A DNA stretch of 64,000 bases from the NCBI GenBank assembly GCA_015075175.1, contig JABTUV010000006.1, positions 1 through 64,000 of the forward strand, given 5' to 3'. Shown here one piece after another: positions 51,072 through 60,019 of the stretch. The stretch comes from a bacterium (GTDB lineage: Bacteria > Hinthialibacterota > Hinthialibacteria > H5-UNCL2). The notes below the pieces were generated by a model. That model had not been told where the DNA came from. It searched no databases and worked only from the letters and a program-made list of their open reading frames with translations. The translations under genes were made by a program, and so were the position numbers. Within the stretch, counting starts at the first letter, position 1, and the number at the start of each line of letters is the position of its first letter.

Positions 51072-51604
51072 GTTGCTTTGACCTCACGGGGAAGCGCCCC
51101 GGCCTCGCAAACGCGTGACAGCCACAGGAGGGCCGGCATCGCCAGCGCCCACACGACTCCCACGGCTACGAGGGAAACCGCTCCGGCCGGGAGTTGCACG
51201 GCGCCCAGCCGTACTCCCGCGGCGTAGGCAAGCGGACCGCCCAGGGAGCCCAGCAGCGCGCTCCATGCGCGGTGTTCGCGCAGCCACGAGAGCGACCAGC
51301 GCAGCGTGCCCGCGAGATTCACCCACAGGGCGACCATCCACAAAGTGGACGGCCATCCCCAGGCAGCGGAAGGGAAGCTCAGCCATCCGGCCAACACGAG
51401 CACGGAGTCGGCAAGATAGCTGGAGAGGCCGGCGGCCAGCAGAGTAGCAAGGTCGCCGCGCGACCGCGGCGAGATCCACACAAACGGCGCCAACCAGGCG
51501 ACCACCACGAGTGGCCCGAGCCATGGCCGTCCGTGCGCCGCGCCGAGAATGCAGGCGAACCAACCCAACTGGAATCCGACGAAGTTGGCGAGGTTTTGAT
51601 TCAT
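51068..51604 (-). CDS. DUF2878 membrane protein
   Basis: A 178-residue, largely hydrophobic protein with six predicted helices (FVGFQLGWFACILGAAHGRP near the start). It contains LAAGLSSYLADSVLVLAGWL and WMVALWVNLAGTLRWSLSWL, the pattern of DUF2878, a family found beside CFA synthases in light- or stress-regulated lipid clusters. Function unknown. Its start overlaps the end of the larger CFA-synthase gene by four bases. Confidence 0.75.
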   Translation of the reverse strand: MNQNLANFVGFQLGWFACILGAAHGRPWLGPLVVVAWLAPFVWISPRSRGDLATLLAAGLSSYLADSVLVLAGWLSFPSAAWGWPSTLWMVALWVNLAGTLRWSLSWLREHRAWSALLGSLGGPLAYAAGVRLGAVQLPAGAVSLVAVGVVWALAMPALLWLSRVCEAGALPREVKAT

Positions 51605-52902
51605 GCCGCGGCCTCCCTCTCCGCCAGCGGCGGCAGAATAGGCTCCATCCGGCTGGCGGGCTTCGCCATTACGGCCTGTACGGTGCCGATCGTGCGTTCG
51701 GTGAAGCCCGCCAGGCAGTAAGCAAAGTAGTAATGGAAGAGCCGGATGGAGCTTTCGTCGAAGCCCATCTCCCGGACGTCGGCCAGGCGCGCATCAAAGC
51801 GCTCGCGCCAGTGATGCAGCGTCGTCGCGTAGTGTGGACCGATCTCCTCCAGGTGGAACAGTCCGAGGTCGCCGGTGCGGCGCAGTGAATCCGTCATGCC
51901 CGACAGGGACAAGAGGCAGGAGCCGGGAAACACGTAGCGCTGGATGAAATCCACCGAACGGCGATAGCGGTCGAAGTGACGGTCGGCCATGGTGATGCCC
52001 TGGATCAGCATGACGCCGTCCGGTTTCAGGAGGCGCGCGCAGTGTCGGAAGTAGGTGTCCCAGTACTCCGCTCCAACCGCCTCAATCATCTCGATGGAGA
52101 CGAGCTTGTCGTAGCTTCCGGACAGCTCGCGGTAATCCCGCAGGAGTACATCCACGCGGTCGGAGAGGCCGGCTTCGCGCACGCGCCGCGTCGCCTCCTG
52201 GTACTGCTTCCGGGAGATCGTTGTGGTGGTCACGCGGCATCCGTAATGCCGGGCGGCGTGGATGGCGAAACTGCCCCAGCCGGTGCCGATCTCCAGCACG
52301 TGGTCGGACGGCACGAGCGCCAGCTTGCGGCAGATGCGATCCAGCTTGTGCCATTGCGCCCGTTCAAGATCGCAGTCCGGTTCCACAAAGAGCCCGCACG
52401 AGTAGGTCAGGCTGGGGTCCAGAAAGAGACGGAAGAACTCGTTGCCGAGGTCGTAGTGATCGTGGATGTTCCTTCGGCTGCCCCTCTTCGTATTCTTGCG
52501 AAGGCGATGGTAGACGCGCGCCAGGAGGGTTCCCACGCGCAGGCTGGCGCGGTCCAAACGGTCCGAGGCGGCGTCGTTCCGCGCAATCAGCCGGAACAGC
52601 GCGACCAGATCGTCGCAGTCCCAATCTCCCGAGAGGTACGACTCGGCTACACCGAGACTGCCTCCCCTGAGCGCGCGGCGATAGAAGCGCGCGCTGCGAA
52701 TGTGGACGGTTGCCTCCAGGCGCGAGGATGTGTCCAGCGCGCCGAAAGTCGTGCTGCCTTCCGTGTCCACGACCGTGAGCCGGCCGCCGCGAAGCCCTCG
52801 CAGCGTTCGATGCAGCAAGGCACGAGCCAGCCGGTCGCGCACGGACAGCCCCACCCGCGTTTCGCTCGCGCAGTTGAGTCGAGTCAGGATTTTGGTCTTC
52901 AT
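51601..52902 (-). CDS. cfa: Cyclopropane-fatty-acyl-phospholipid synthase
   Basis: A 433-residue enzyme; the ATG at 52902 is chosen because it overlaps the DUF1365 stop (ATGA). The N-terminal domain includes LTVVDTEGSTTFG and SARFYRRALRGGSLGVAESY. The catalytic domain has HYDLGNEFFRLFLDPSLTYS CG, the SAM motif VLEIGTGWGSFAIHAARHYG, IEMIEAVGAEYWDTYF and PGSCLLSLS. The order matches Cfa/mycolic-acid synthases, which methylenate unsaturated phospholipid acyl chains. It is the core of the lipid operon. Confidence 0.88.
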   Translation of the reverse strand: MKTKILTRLNCASETRVGLSVRDRLARALLHRTLRGLRGGRLTVVDTEGSTTFGALDTSSRLEATVHIRSARFYRRALRGGSLGVAESYLSGDWDCDDLVALFRLIARNDAASDRLDRASLRVGTLLARVYHRLRKNTKRGSRRNIHDHYDLGNEFFRLFLDPSLTYSCGLFVEPDCDLERAQWHKLDRICRKLALVPSDHVLEIGTGWGSFAIHAARHYGCRVTTTTISRKQYQEATRRVREAGLSDRVDVLLRDYRELSGSYDKLVSIEMIEAVGAEYWDTYFRHCARLLKPDGVMLIQGITMADRHFDRYRRSVDFIQRYVFPGSCLLSLSGMTDSLRRTGDLGLFHLEEIGPHYATTLHHWRERFDARLADVREMGFDESSIRLFHYYFAYCLAGFTERTIGTVQAVMAKPASRMEPILPPLAEREAAA

Positions 52903-53675
52903 CGCGGAACCTCCCCGGTCTTCCGCAGGCGGCGGGGATGCGGGTGAAACGGAGCGCGCTTCCACCACAGCCGGAGCGCCTGCCAGTAGATGGCGGCGAC
53001 GACCTTGCCGGTCATCGCCGGATAAAGAGACAACACACGAGCCAGCTCTCGCCCGTTGATGGGACGGCGCGCGAGCGTGAGCGTCGCGTCAAACTCCCTG
53101 TCGCCGACATTCACGCACTCCATGTGCACCGCCAGCTGACGGCCAGGACGCGTGAATCGCCAGTCGTATTCGATGTCCATGCCCATGAAGGGGGAGACGT
53201 GGAAGTTCTTGGCAAAACGAAAGCGGGCATGGTTCTCGTCCACGGACCCGATGCGCTGATTGAGCACGTACCAGTGCTGTTCGCCCCACGGCGTGTTGTT
53301 CACCTCGGCGACGATGGTCTCCACGCGCGGCTCCAGCGGGTGGTAGCAGTAATAGAAGCTGACGGGATTCATGGCGTAGCCGAAGTAGCGCAGGTGCGCG
53401 AGCACCGCAATCGGCCCCTCGGGACGCCGTCCGGTGCGATCCTCCACGAGGTCGCGGACCGCCTTCTCCAACGGTACCTCCGGATCGCCCAGGTGGTCGG
53501 CACGGCGAAACCAGGCGAGGGACGGACGGCGCGCGGACCACAACCATCGACCGGCGAACACGTCGTCCAGCTCGGACAGGTCCAGAAACATCATAAAAAG
53601 CGGGTACTCGAAGGCGTGCTCAACCGGCTTAAAGCGCCGATGCCGCAGTCGACCCTCGTAGATGCAGCTGTTCAT
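52899..53675 (-). CDS. DUF1365 protein
   Basis: A 258-residue protein with family hallmarks YEGRLRHRRFKPVEHAFEYP near the start, HLRYFGYAMNPVSFYYCYHP, VVAEVNNTPWGEQHWYVLN and FHVSPFMGMDIEYDWRF. DUF1365 proteins accompany FAD oxidoreductase and CFA genes in clusters linked to singlet-oxygen or light responses. No catalytic mechanism is known. Its first 47 bases overlap the end of the FAD protein gene in another frame. Confidence 0.85.
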   Translation of the reverse strand: MNSCIYEGRLRHRRFKPVEHAFEYPLFMMFLDLSELDDVFAGRWLWSARRPSLAWFRRADHLGDPEVPLEKAVRDLVEDRTGRRPEGPIAVLAHLRYFGYAMNPVSFYYCYHPLEPRVETIVAEVNNTPWGEQHWYVLNQRIGSVDENHARFRFAKNFHVSPFMGMDIEYDWRFTRPGRQLAVHMECVNVGDREFDATLTLARRPINGRELARVLSLYPAMTGKVVAAIYWQALRLWWKRAPFHPHPRRLRKTGEVPR

Positions 53676-54918
53676 GGCCTACTCCTTTCAGCGCCAGTGC
53701 GACCGCCTCGGCGCTCCTGACTCCGTCTTCATGAAATCCAAAACCCCAGTAAGCCCCGCAGAAAGACGTGCGGTTGGCGTTGACGAGATCCCCATGTCGG
53801 CCCTGCGCCTGCCTGCGCCCGCGCACGTACAGCGGATGTGAGTAGTCGAAGCGCGCGATGACGTGTCCCGGATCGATCTCATCCTCACCGTTCAGCGTAA
53901 CGCAGTAGATTGTCGCGCTGTCCAGTGACTGCAGGTGGTTCATGTTGTAAGTGACAAACACCCGTCCGTTCGGCCGCGCCGGAACGCGATAGTTCCACGC
54001 GGCCCAGGCTCGCCGTCTGCGCGGGAGGACCGAAGTGTCGGTGTGCAGCACGGCGGTGTTCCGCTGATATGGAAACGCCCCCAGCACCTCCCGTTCGAGG
54101 GGGCTGGCGTCGGCCAGCATGCGCAACGCCTGGTCGGCATGGCAGGCGAGGACCACGTGCTCGAAGTCCTCCCACACACCGTGGGACGTCATCAGCCGCA
54201 CGCCGTCGGCGGCGCGCATCACCCGATGCACGGGTGTGCAGAGGCGGATGCGATCACTCCAGGGTGCGGTCAGCTTCTCCACGTAGCGCTGTGATCCTCC
54301 GGCGACCACGCGCCACTGCGGCCGTCCTGACCATTGCAGCATCGCGTGGTTGTGGAGGAACTCCGCCACGAAGCGGATGGGAAACTCACCGAACTGTTCC
54401 GGCGGGCACGACCAGAGCGAGGATCCGAGCGGCAAGAGGTAATGCTCGCCGAACCGGCGTGACAGCCCGGCGGTGCGCAGGTAGTCACGAACCGAGAGGT
54501 CTTCGTCGCCTTCCGCGAGAATCTGGCGGGCCTTCTCGTGAAAGCGCGCGATGTCGGCCAGCATGCGCCAGAAGCCTGGAGACGCGAGATTGCGCCGCTG
54601 CGCGAAAAGGGTGTTGAGTGACGTGCCGTTGTACTCCAGGTTCTCCCCGGGAGCGCTGACGCCGAAACTCATCACGGTCGGCTGGGTCTCCACCCTCAGC
54701 TCGTCCAGGAGCGCGGTGAAGCGCGGATAGTGACTCTGGTTGAACACAATGAAACCGGTATCGATGGCGAGGCGCCGCCCCTCTTCTTCCACCTCCACCG
54801 TATGCGTGTGGCCGCCGACGTAATCGTTGGCCTCGAAAACGGTGATGTCGTGCTCGCGGTGCAAGTGATGCGCCGCGACCAACCCCGCAATGCCGCTGCC
54901 GACGATGGCGAGCTTCAT
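53629..54918 (-). CDS. FAD-dependent amine-oxidase-type oxidoreductase
   Basis: A 429-residue flavoprotein beginning MKLAIVGSGIAGLVAAHHLH, a textbook FAD dinucleotide-binding loop, then FEANDYVGGHTHTVEVEEEG. Further conserved segments are AIDTGFIVFNQSHYP, LGSSLWSCPPEQFGEFP and a C-terminal GAYWGFGFHEDGVRSAEAVA that binds FAD. It belongs to the NAD(P)-binding 'DUF1365-associated' oxidoreductases; in alphaproteobacteria a relative acts in furan fatty-acid formation. The ATG overlaps the true desaturase stop in another frame; the long frame that appears to join it to the desaturase is a frameshift product. Confidence 0.83.
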   Translation of the reverse strand: MKLAIVGSGIAGLVAAHHLHREHDITVFEANDYVGGHTHTVEVEEEGRRLAIDTGFIVFNQSHYPRFTALLDELRVETQPTVMSFGVSAPGENLEYNGTSLNTLFAQRRNLASPGFWRMLADIARFHEKARQILAEGDEDLSVRDYLRTAGLSRRFGEHYLLPLGSSLWSCPPEQFGEFPIRFVAEFLHNHAMLQWSGRPQWRVVAGGSQRYVEKLTAPWSDRIRLCTPVHRVMRAADGVRLMTSHGVWEDFEHVVLACHADQALRMLADASPLEREVLGAFPYQRNTAVLHTDTSVLPRRRRAWAAWNYRVPARPNGRVFVTYNMNHLQSLDSATIYCVTLNGEDEIDPGHVIARFDYSHPLYVRGRRQAQGRHGDLVNANRTSFCGAYWGFGFHEDGVRSAEAVALALKGVGHEQLHLRGSTAASAL

Positions 54919-55875
54919 CGCGATCCCCTTTCCCCGGCCGACGCGACGCGACGCGCCTCCACGGGCACCGGATGCATGTCCCACACAAGTCCCACTGCGG
55001 CGAGCAGGCGCAGCAGGGTAGGTGGGGTCCACCTCCCACCAGTGGAAGCCCTGTCGTGTAGCGGCGGGATAGTGATGGTGGTTGTTGTGCCAGCCCTCGC
55101 CGAGCGTGACCAGCGCCAGGAGGAAGTTGTTGCGGCTGTCGTCGCGCGTCTCATAGCGCCGGCTCCCGAAACAGTGCGCCAGCGAGTTGATGGTGTACGT
55201 CCCGTGGTACAGCACGACCGTGGAAATAAGGAACCCCCATACCAGCATCTGGAGGCCGCTGGTCCCCAGCTGGGGCGCCCAGGCGGCCAGTCCCGCGCCC
55301 AGCAGGTAGAGCCCCACCGCCAGCAGCACGGGAACGATCCAGTCGAAGCGGTCTAGGAAGCGCAGCTCGGGGAAGCGGTCCAGGTCGCGGATATGGCGTG
55401 TCGGGGTGTAGATATTGCGGCGCGAGAGGAACCAGCCCATGTGGCTCCAGAGGATGCCTCGCAGCCGCGGGGAGTGCGCGTCCGGTTCCTGGTCCGAATG
55501 AGCGTGATGGTGGCGGTGGTGGGCGGCCCACCACAGCGGCCCGCGTTGCACCGCCGAAAGGCCCAAGAGCGCCATCGCGAACTGAAACGGCCGCGAGGTC
55601 CGATAGCTGCGATGCGAGAAATAGCGATGGTAGAAAGCGGTGATGAAGAACATGCGCGCGAAGTAGAGCCCCACTGCGACGCCGACGGCCACCGGGCTGA
55701 AGCCCACCCAGATCACACCCAGGCAGGCCAGGTGCAGGGCAATGAACGGCACGGCGCGGAACCAGTCGATGCGGTCCATGCCCTCGCCCTCGGGCAGGGT
55801 CTCGGCGCGAGGACCGGAAAGCCATTGCATGACCGCGCCGAGCGCGGCCCCCCATCGGGAAGACGTGGGATTCAT
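54915..55875 (-). CDS. Acyl-CoA/acyl-lipid desaturase (one extra base near the 3' end)
   Basis: A delta-9-type membrane desaturase. Histidine boxes: HRYFSHRSYR (box 1), HRHHHAHSDQ (box 2) and HNNHHHYPAATRQG (box 3), with hydrophobic segments between. It starts at 55875, overlapping the regulator stop. Near 55027 an extra C in a CCC run shifts the frame; the correct tail is in the neighbouring frame (LLRLLAAVGLVWDMHPVPVE ... GSR, stop at 54915). That stop overlaps the FAD protein's ATG, exactly as operon logic predicts. About 319 residues when corrected. It would supply the unsaturated chains used by the CFA synthases. Confidence 0.8.
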
Positions 55876-56780
55876 GATGTACCTCCGGATGCGTGGTCGT
55901 CATCGGAGCGCGGCTCCGCGAGATTTCTCTTGAGCCGGATGCCCTGTGCGAAGGCAAAGAGTTCACGCATGGAGCGGCCGAAGGTCGTGGTGGTCGTCCG
56001 GAAATGCGGTGAGCGCGGCCATGCCTGCCCTCCGACGATGAGGGCGATGCCGGAGCGCCGCAGGCCTTCGGCCAGTTCGCGCACCTCCGGCAGGACTCGC
56101 TGGGCGTTGCCGTATGAGGTGAAGGAGAGCCATACCAGCTCCGCTCCCGTGCCGGCGGCGCACTGCCCCAGCGAGGCCAGGGGAGTCTCCGGTCCAAAGT
56201 TGTCCACCCGCCACCCACTGCCCGCCAGTACGACGGAGGCCATCAGCGAGGGCAGGAGGTAGGGATCCCCCGAAGGCGCCCCACCGATGGCCAGGGGATC
56301 CGTTCGGCGCGGCCGCGGAAGGATTCCGCGCAGGCGGCTAAGCGCCTGCACGCACAGGTCGGTGGCGCGGTGCTCCAGGAGAATGCCCTCGTCGGAGTCC
56401 TTCCAAAGCTCGCCGATGCGCTCCATGGCGGGAGCGATGAGGTTGTCGCAGATCGCCGCCGATTCATCGCCGGCCAGGTAGCGCGACACCACTAGGCCAT
56501 GGACCCGAAACCCGTCTCCTTCCAGTAGCGCCGCCTGAAGCGCCTCCACCAACGCTTCAACATCCAGGACCAGCGGCGGTTCCGGCAGCCCAAGGAGGTC
56601 TGGCTGGACCAACCCGTAGCCCTGTTCGCGAATCAGCCGAGCGGCTTCCGCCATGGAAACGCGGCGGTGACCACCCGAAGTTCGGATCCCTCGGATCCTT
56701 CCCTTGTCGATCCAGCGCTTCAGCGTGGATTCGCTCACTCCGATGGCGGCTCCGAGTTGCCTCGGCGAGAAGGTCTTCAT
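55872..56780 (-). CDS. CarH/LitR-like MerR regulator with B12-binding-type domain lacking the ligand His
   Basis: A 302-residue regulator: MerR-type helix-turn-helix (SPRQLGAAIGVSESTLKRWI, then GRIRGIRTSGGHRRV), then a four-helix domain with W126-x9-E136-H137, the light-sensing motif of B12-dependent CarH, and a Rossmann domain (SFTSYGNAQRVLPEV, IALIVGGQAW). In B12 binders the lower ligand lies in D-x-H-x-x-G; here it reads GDPYLLP, Tyr in place of His. It may be a B12-independent relative. As first gene of the operon it probably regulates it. A MerR-like repressor is likely, released by light or redox cues if it still binds a cofactor. Confidence 0.78.
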   Translation of the reverse strand: MKTFSPRQLGAAIGVSESTLKRWIDKGRIRGIRTSGGHRRVSMAEAARLIREQGYGLVQPDLLGLPEPPLVLDVEALVEALQAALLEGDGFRVHGLVVSRYLAGDESAAICDNLIAPAMERIGELWKDSDEGILLEHRATDLCVQALSRLRGILPRPRRTDPLAIGGAPSGDPYLLPSLMASVVLAGSGWRVDNFGPETPLASLGQCAAGTGAELVWLSFTSYGNAQRVLPEVRELAEGLRRSGIALIVGGQAWPRSPHFRTTTTTFGRSMRELFAFAQGIRLKRNLAEPRSDDDHASGGTS

Positions 56781-57050
56781 ACTGGACTTGGCTCCACGTG
56801 AATGTTATGCACGTTTTAAAATCCAGCCACGACGCCCCGGCGTGTCAAGCAAAAGTCTCTTGATTATTCAAACTATTTCTGCTTACAATCAGGAAATTGA
56901 CCCCGGAAGGGGAGAAGGGAAAGCAACATGGGAATAGGGATATCTCTCCATAGAATGAATGTTTTGAATGTTTTATCGCCCGCCTTGAAGGGACCGGGGC
57001 AGCACGCGCGAGAATCCAGCGTCCGCCATCCGGTGCACAGGCACTTCGGC

Positions 57051-57665
57051 ATGATACGGAACCCACACGTGCTCACATGGCTGGTCGCGGTGGGCGTGTT
57101 TCTTTTCTCATGGCAGGCAACGGCAGTGGAGGGGGCACAAAGCATGAAAACACTCTTCGATTTCAGGCAGGCCAGCGCCGCGGAGGGCTGGAGAGGCATC
57201 AACGACACGGTGATGGGCGGTGTATCGCGCGGCAGCATGACGGCCGCCACGGGCACGGCGATCTTCGCCGGCGTGCTGTCGCTGGAGAACAACGGAGGCT
57301 TCGCCTCGGTGCGTTCCGAGCCTGCGGATTTCCAGCTCGCCGGTGCAACCGGCCTCGAACTGCGCCTGCGCGGCGATGGAAAACGCTACAAGTTGTGCGT
57401 GCGTCAGGACGCCAATTTCGACGGCGTCCTCTATCAGTCCACCTTTGATACCCATGCCGGCAAGTGGACAAACGTCCGGGTTCGTCTGGGAGACATGGTT
57501 GCGACTTACCACGGACGCGTTCTGAAGAAAGAACCCGCGGTGGACCCCAAGCGCATCAAGACCGTCGGGCTTATGATTGCGGATCGCCAGCCGGGGGATT
57601 TCAGGTTGGAGATCGAGTCGATCACCGCGCTGGGTCCGGACTCGGCTACATCGGAGAAGCGCTGA
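57051..57665 (+). CDS. CIA30-like protein
   Basis: A 204-residue protein from the ATG at 57051; earlier in-frame starts exist. A hydrophobic N-terminus (WLVAVGVFLFSWQATAVEGA) suggests export. The domain is the NADH-dehydrogenase-intermediate-associated 30 (CIA30) fold: WRGINDTVMGGVSRGSMTAA, LSLENNGGFASVRSEP, YKLCVRQDANFDGVLYQSTF. In bacteria such proteins occur beside CFA/DUF1365 genes. It is divergent from the CarH-like gene and 48 bases before the SDR gene. Confidence 0.75.
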   Translation: MIRNPHVLTWLVAVGVFLFSWQATAVEGAQSMKTLFDFRQASAAEGWRGINDTVMGGVSRGSMTAATGTAIFAGVLSLENNGGFASVRSEPADFQLAGATGLELRLRGDGKRYKLCVRQDANFDGVLYQSTFDTHAGKWTNVRVRLGDMVATYHGRVLKKEPAVDPKRIKTVGLMIADRQPGDFRLEIESITALGPDSATSEKR

Positions 57666-57713
57666 TGCCCCGCAGCTCATCTGAGGTACGCGGCCGTCAG
57701 AGGGTGGTGTGAC

Positions 57714-59165
57714 GTGTCGGCCCCTCATGTGCCGCGGATCCTGCTCACCGGCGCGACCGGATACATCGGTGGGCGCCTCTTGCCGGAACTGGTAGCCGCC
57801 GGCTACCGCGTGCGGTGCCTGGCGCGGCAGCCGGAGTATCTGCGTCCGCGTGTGCCGGCCGGAGTCGACGTGTTCGGGGGAGACGTGCGCGACCCCGTGG
57901 CCCTCGCCTCCGCCCTGGCCGGAGTGGATGTGGCCTACTACCTGGTCCATTCCATGAGCCGCGGGCACGACTTTGCCCGCGAGGATCGGCTGGCGGCGGA
58001 GACCTTTGCGGCCGCCGCGCGCGCGGCCGGCGTTACCCGCATCGTCTACCTCGGTGGTCTTGGACATGGCGCCGAGCTGTCGCCCCACCTGGCCAGCCGG
58101 CAGGAAGTCGGGCGCATCCTGCGGCAGTCGGGCACGGAGGTGCTGGAGTTCCGCGCCTCCATCATCATCGGATCCGGCAGCCTCTCCTACGAGATGATCC
58201 GCGCCTTGATCCACAAGCTGCCGGTGATGGTCATTCCCCGCTGGGTGAAAACGCTGGCCCAGCCCATCGCCATCGAGGATGAGATCGCCTACCTGGTAGC
58301 CGCGGCCGACGTGACGACGGGCGGCAGTGTCATCCTGGAGATCGGTGGTGCGGACCGGGTCTCTTACCTGGATATCATGCGGGAGTACGCGCGCCGGCAC
58401 GGCCTCGTCCGGTTCTACCTGCCCGTGCCGCTGCTCACGCTGCGTCTCTCCAGCCTGTGGCTGGGACTGGTGACGCCCCTCTACGCCCGGGTTGGTCGCG
58501 CCCTGATCGAGAGCGTGCGCAACGAGACCGTGGTGCACGACGACCGGGCGCTGCGGTTGATTCCGCTTCGCCCGAGGGGGATGGCGGAAGCGATCGCGCG
58601 CGCTGAGGAGAACGAGGACCGCGCCTTTGCCGCCACGCGCTGGTCGGACGCCGTCGCGTCCGGTGGTGCAAGCCGGAGCTGGGCGGGCGTGCGCTTCGGC
58701 ACCCGCATCGTGGACTCCCGCTCCGTCGAGGTTTCAGCCGACACGCGCGCGGCCTTCGCTCCCATCCGGCGCATCGGTGGTCGCACCGGCTGGTATTGCG
58801 GCAACGCACTTTGGCGCGTGAGAGGCGCCCTGGACCGGCTCGCCGGAGGAGTGGGCATGCGGCGCGGTCGCCGTGATCCGGACCAATTGCTGCCGGGCGA
58901 CACGGTCGATTTCTGGCGCGTGGAGGCAATGGAACCGGACCGCATGCTGCGCCTGGTCGCCGAGATGCGGCTACCCGGCAGGGCGTGGCTGCAGTTTGAT
59001 GTCCAGTCGATCACCACCGGTGCACGTATCACGCAGACGGCGATCTTCGATCCTGTCGGACTGTGGGGCTTGGTCTATTGGTACATGCTGTATCCCGTTC
59101 ACCACCGAGTGTTCGAGGGCATGTTGCGGAGCATCGCCCGGGCAACTGTCGGTTTGCAGGAGTGA
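57714..59165 (+). CDS. NmrA-like SDR with DUF2867 C-terminus
   Basis: A 483-residue protein from a GTG. The N-terminal ~290 residues are an atypical short-chain dehydrogenase: ILLTGATGYIGGRLLPELVA, GVDVAYYLVHSMSRGHDFAR, IVYLGGLGHGAELSPHLASR and a YXXXK-less NAD(P) fold. The C-terminal ~170 residues are DUF2867 (DTVDFWRVEAMEPDRMLRLV, and MRLPGRAWLQFDVQSI). The pair of domains is usual for this family, often near lipid or quinone genes. Substrate unknown. Confidence 0.82.
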   Translation: MSAPHVPRILLTGATGYIGGRLLPELVAAGYRVRCLARQPEYLRPRVPAGVDVFGGDVRDPVALASALAGVDVAYYLVHSMSRGHDFAREDRLAAETFAAAARAAGVTRIVYLGGLGHGAELSPHLASRQEVGRILRQSGTEVLEFRASIIIGSGSLSYEMIRALIHKLPVMVIPRWVKTLAQPIAIEDEIAYLVAAADVTTGGSVILEIGGADRVSYLDIMREYARRHGLVRFYLPVPLLTLRLSSLWLGLVTPLYARVGRALIESVRNETVVHDDRALRLIPLRPRGMAEAIARAEENEDRAFAATRWSDAVASGGASRSWAGVRFGTRIVDSRSVEVSADTRAAFAPIRRIGGRTGWYCGNALWRVRGALDRLAGGVGMRRGRRDPDQLLPGDTVDFWRVEAMEPDRMLRLVAEMRLPGRAWLQFDVQSITTGARITQTAIFDPVGLWGLVYWYMLYPVHHRVFEGMLRSIARATVGLQE

Positions 59166-59678
59166 TGCTTGAGGACGGAAAGGGAGGACACCGGTGGGAG
59201 AACAAGAGGGAACACCGAGCAGGGCCGGATTGGCTCGCGTTTTCATGGCTGATGGCGAGGAAGAGCTTCAAGACCTCCTGAAGACGAATTGAGCATTGGA
59301 GGGTATCACATCACGGCCGTCGCGGGCGGACAGCAAGCGCTCCACATTCTTGAATGCGAGCGGTTTGCCCTTGTACCGCTGGACGCATTCATGCGGGGTC
59401 TCTCATGCCGCCAGGTTGCGGATGGTCGATTCCGTGCGACTCGATAAGGGCGAGCCGAAAGACTGAGGCGTGTCTGCTTCAAGTTGATGGCGCCTGGGGC
59501 GTCCCATTTTCAGTCAGGGGCAACCTAGACTGCCTAGGTTGCCCCTCGTAGGTACCACAAACTCCCAAGATTTGGGGCCTTACAACACGCAATCCGGCGG
59601 CAGGTTGCCCCCGGGCACGAAAACGAAAAAAGTGTAACTTCTTAAATGAGGCATAACATGTTCACAGACAGGAAGTTA
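59166..59678 (+). other. Non-coding region with a long perfect hairpin
   Basis: About 510 bases with no gene I can support. It contains a perfect 13-bp stem at 59516-59546 (AGGGGCAACCTAG / CTAGGTTGCCCCT, five-base loop) and another GGTTGCCCCC word near 59613, similar to those at the end of the direct repeats. Confidence 0.6.
59516..59546. other. Perfect 13-bp stem-loop containing the GGTTGCCCC motif
   Basis: AGGGGCAACCTAG, loop ACTGC, then CTAGGTTGCCCCT. The half GGTTGCCCC is also found at 48617, 48629 and 59612. With no T-tail it is not a classical terminator; a recombination or protein-binding role at the island edge is possible. Confidence 0.6.
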
Positions 59679-59723
59679 TGGAGCGGGAGATGGGGCTTGA
59701 ACCCGCGACATTCAGCTTGGGAA
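59679..59723 (-). other. Second tRNA-Gly(CCC) 3' remnant, attachment-site candidate
   Basis: Minus-strand remnant of the same tRNA as at 48407, with two changes in the T arm (plus strand GATGGGGCTTGAACCCGCG). No 5' half. It marks the right edge of the 11-kb block, consistent with the far att site. Confidence 0.82.
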
Positions 59724-59909
59724 GCCGTTGGAAGACGCGGGCATGGAGGGACACCGGTGGACATGCCGGACACCCTCCATGCCAATAAATCGTGAAAAAA
59801 CAAAGAAATACTGGTTCAGAAGTCCCCAGGTTGATGCAGATGTCCACAGATGCCTTCAGCTTCCAAAAACGGAAATCTCCGTTTTTAGGTTCCCCTTTTA
59901 GGTTCCCCC
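59679..59909 (+). repeat. 231-bp direct repeat, right copy
   Basis: Same length and order of blocks as 48407-48637, with scattered substitutions. Ends GGTTCCCCTTTTAGGTTCCC, matching the doubled GGTTGCCCC end of the left copy. Confidence 0.82.
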
Positions 59910-60019
59910 TGCGCATATGGACTGCGCCAACGCCTTGCCTAGGTTTCGCCGGGACATGCTCGTTGCATCGACTTGCCTCTGCCCATTCGTCTCCGTGCGG
60001 TGCGTACGCGGTTTCTTCC

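Noticed and set aside
53629-55875. Single 748-residue desaturase-oxidoreductase fusion
   Set aside because: The proper desaturase C-terminus and a stop overlapping the flavoprotein start exist in the adjacent frame, so the fusion is a frameshift product.
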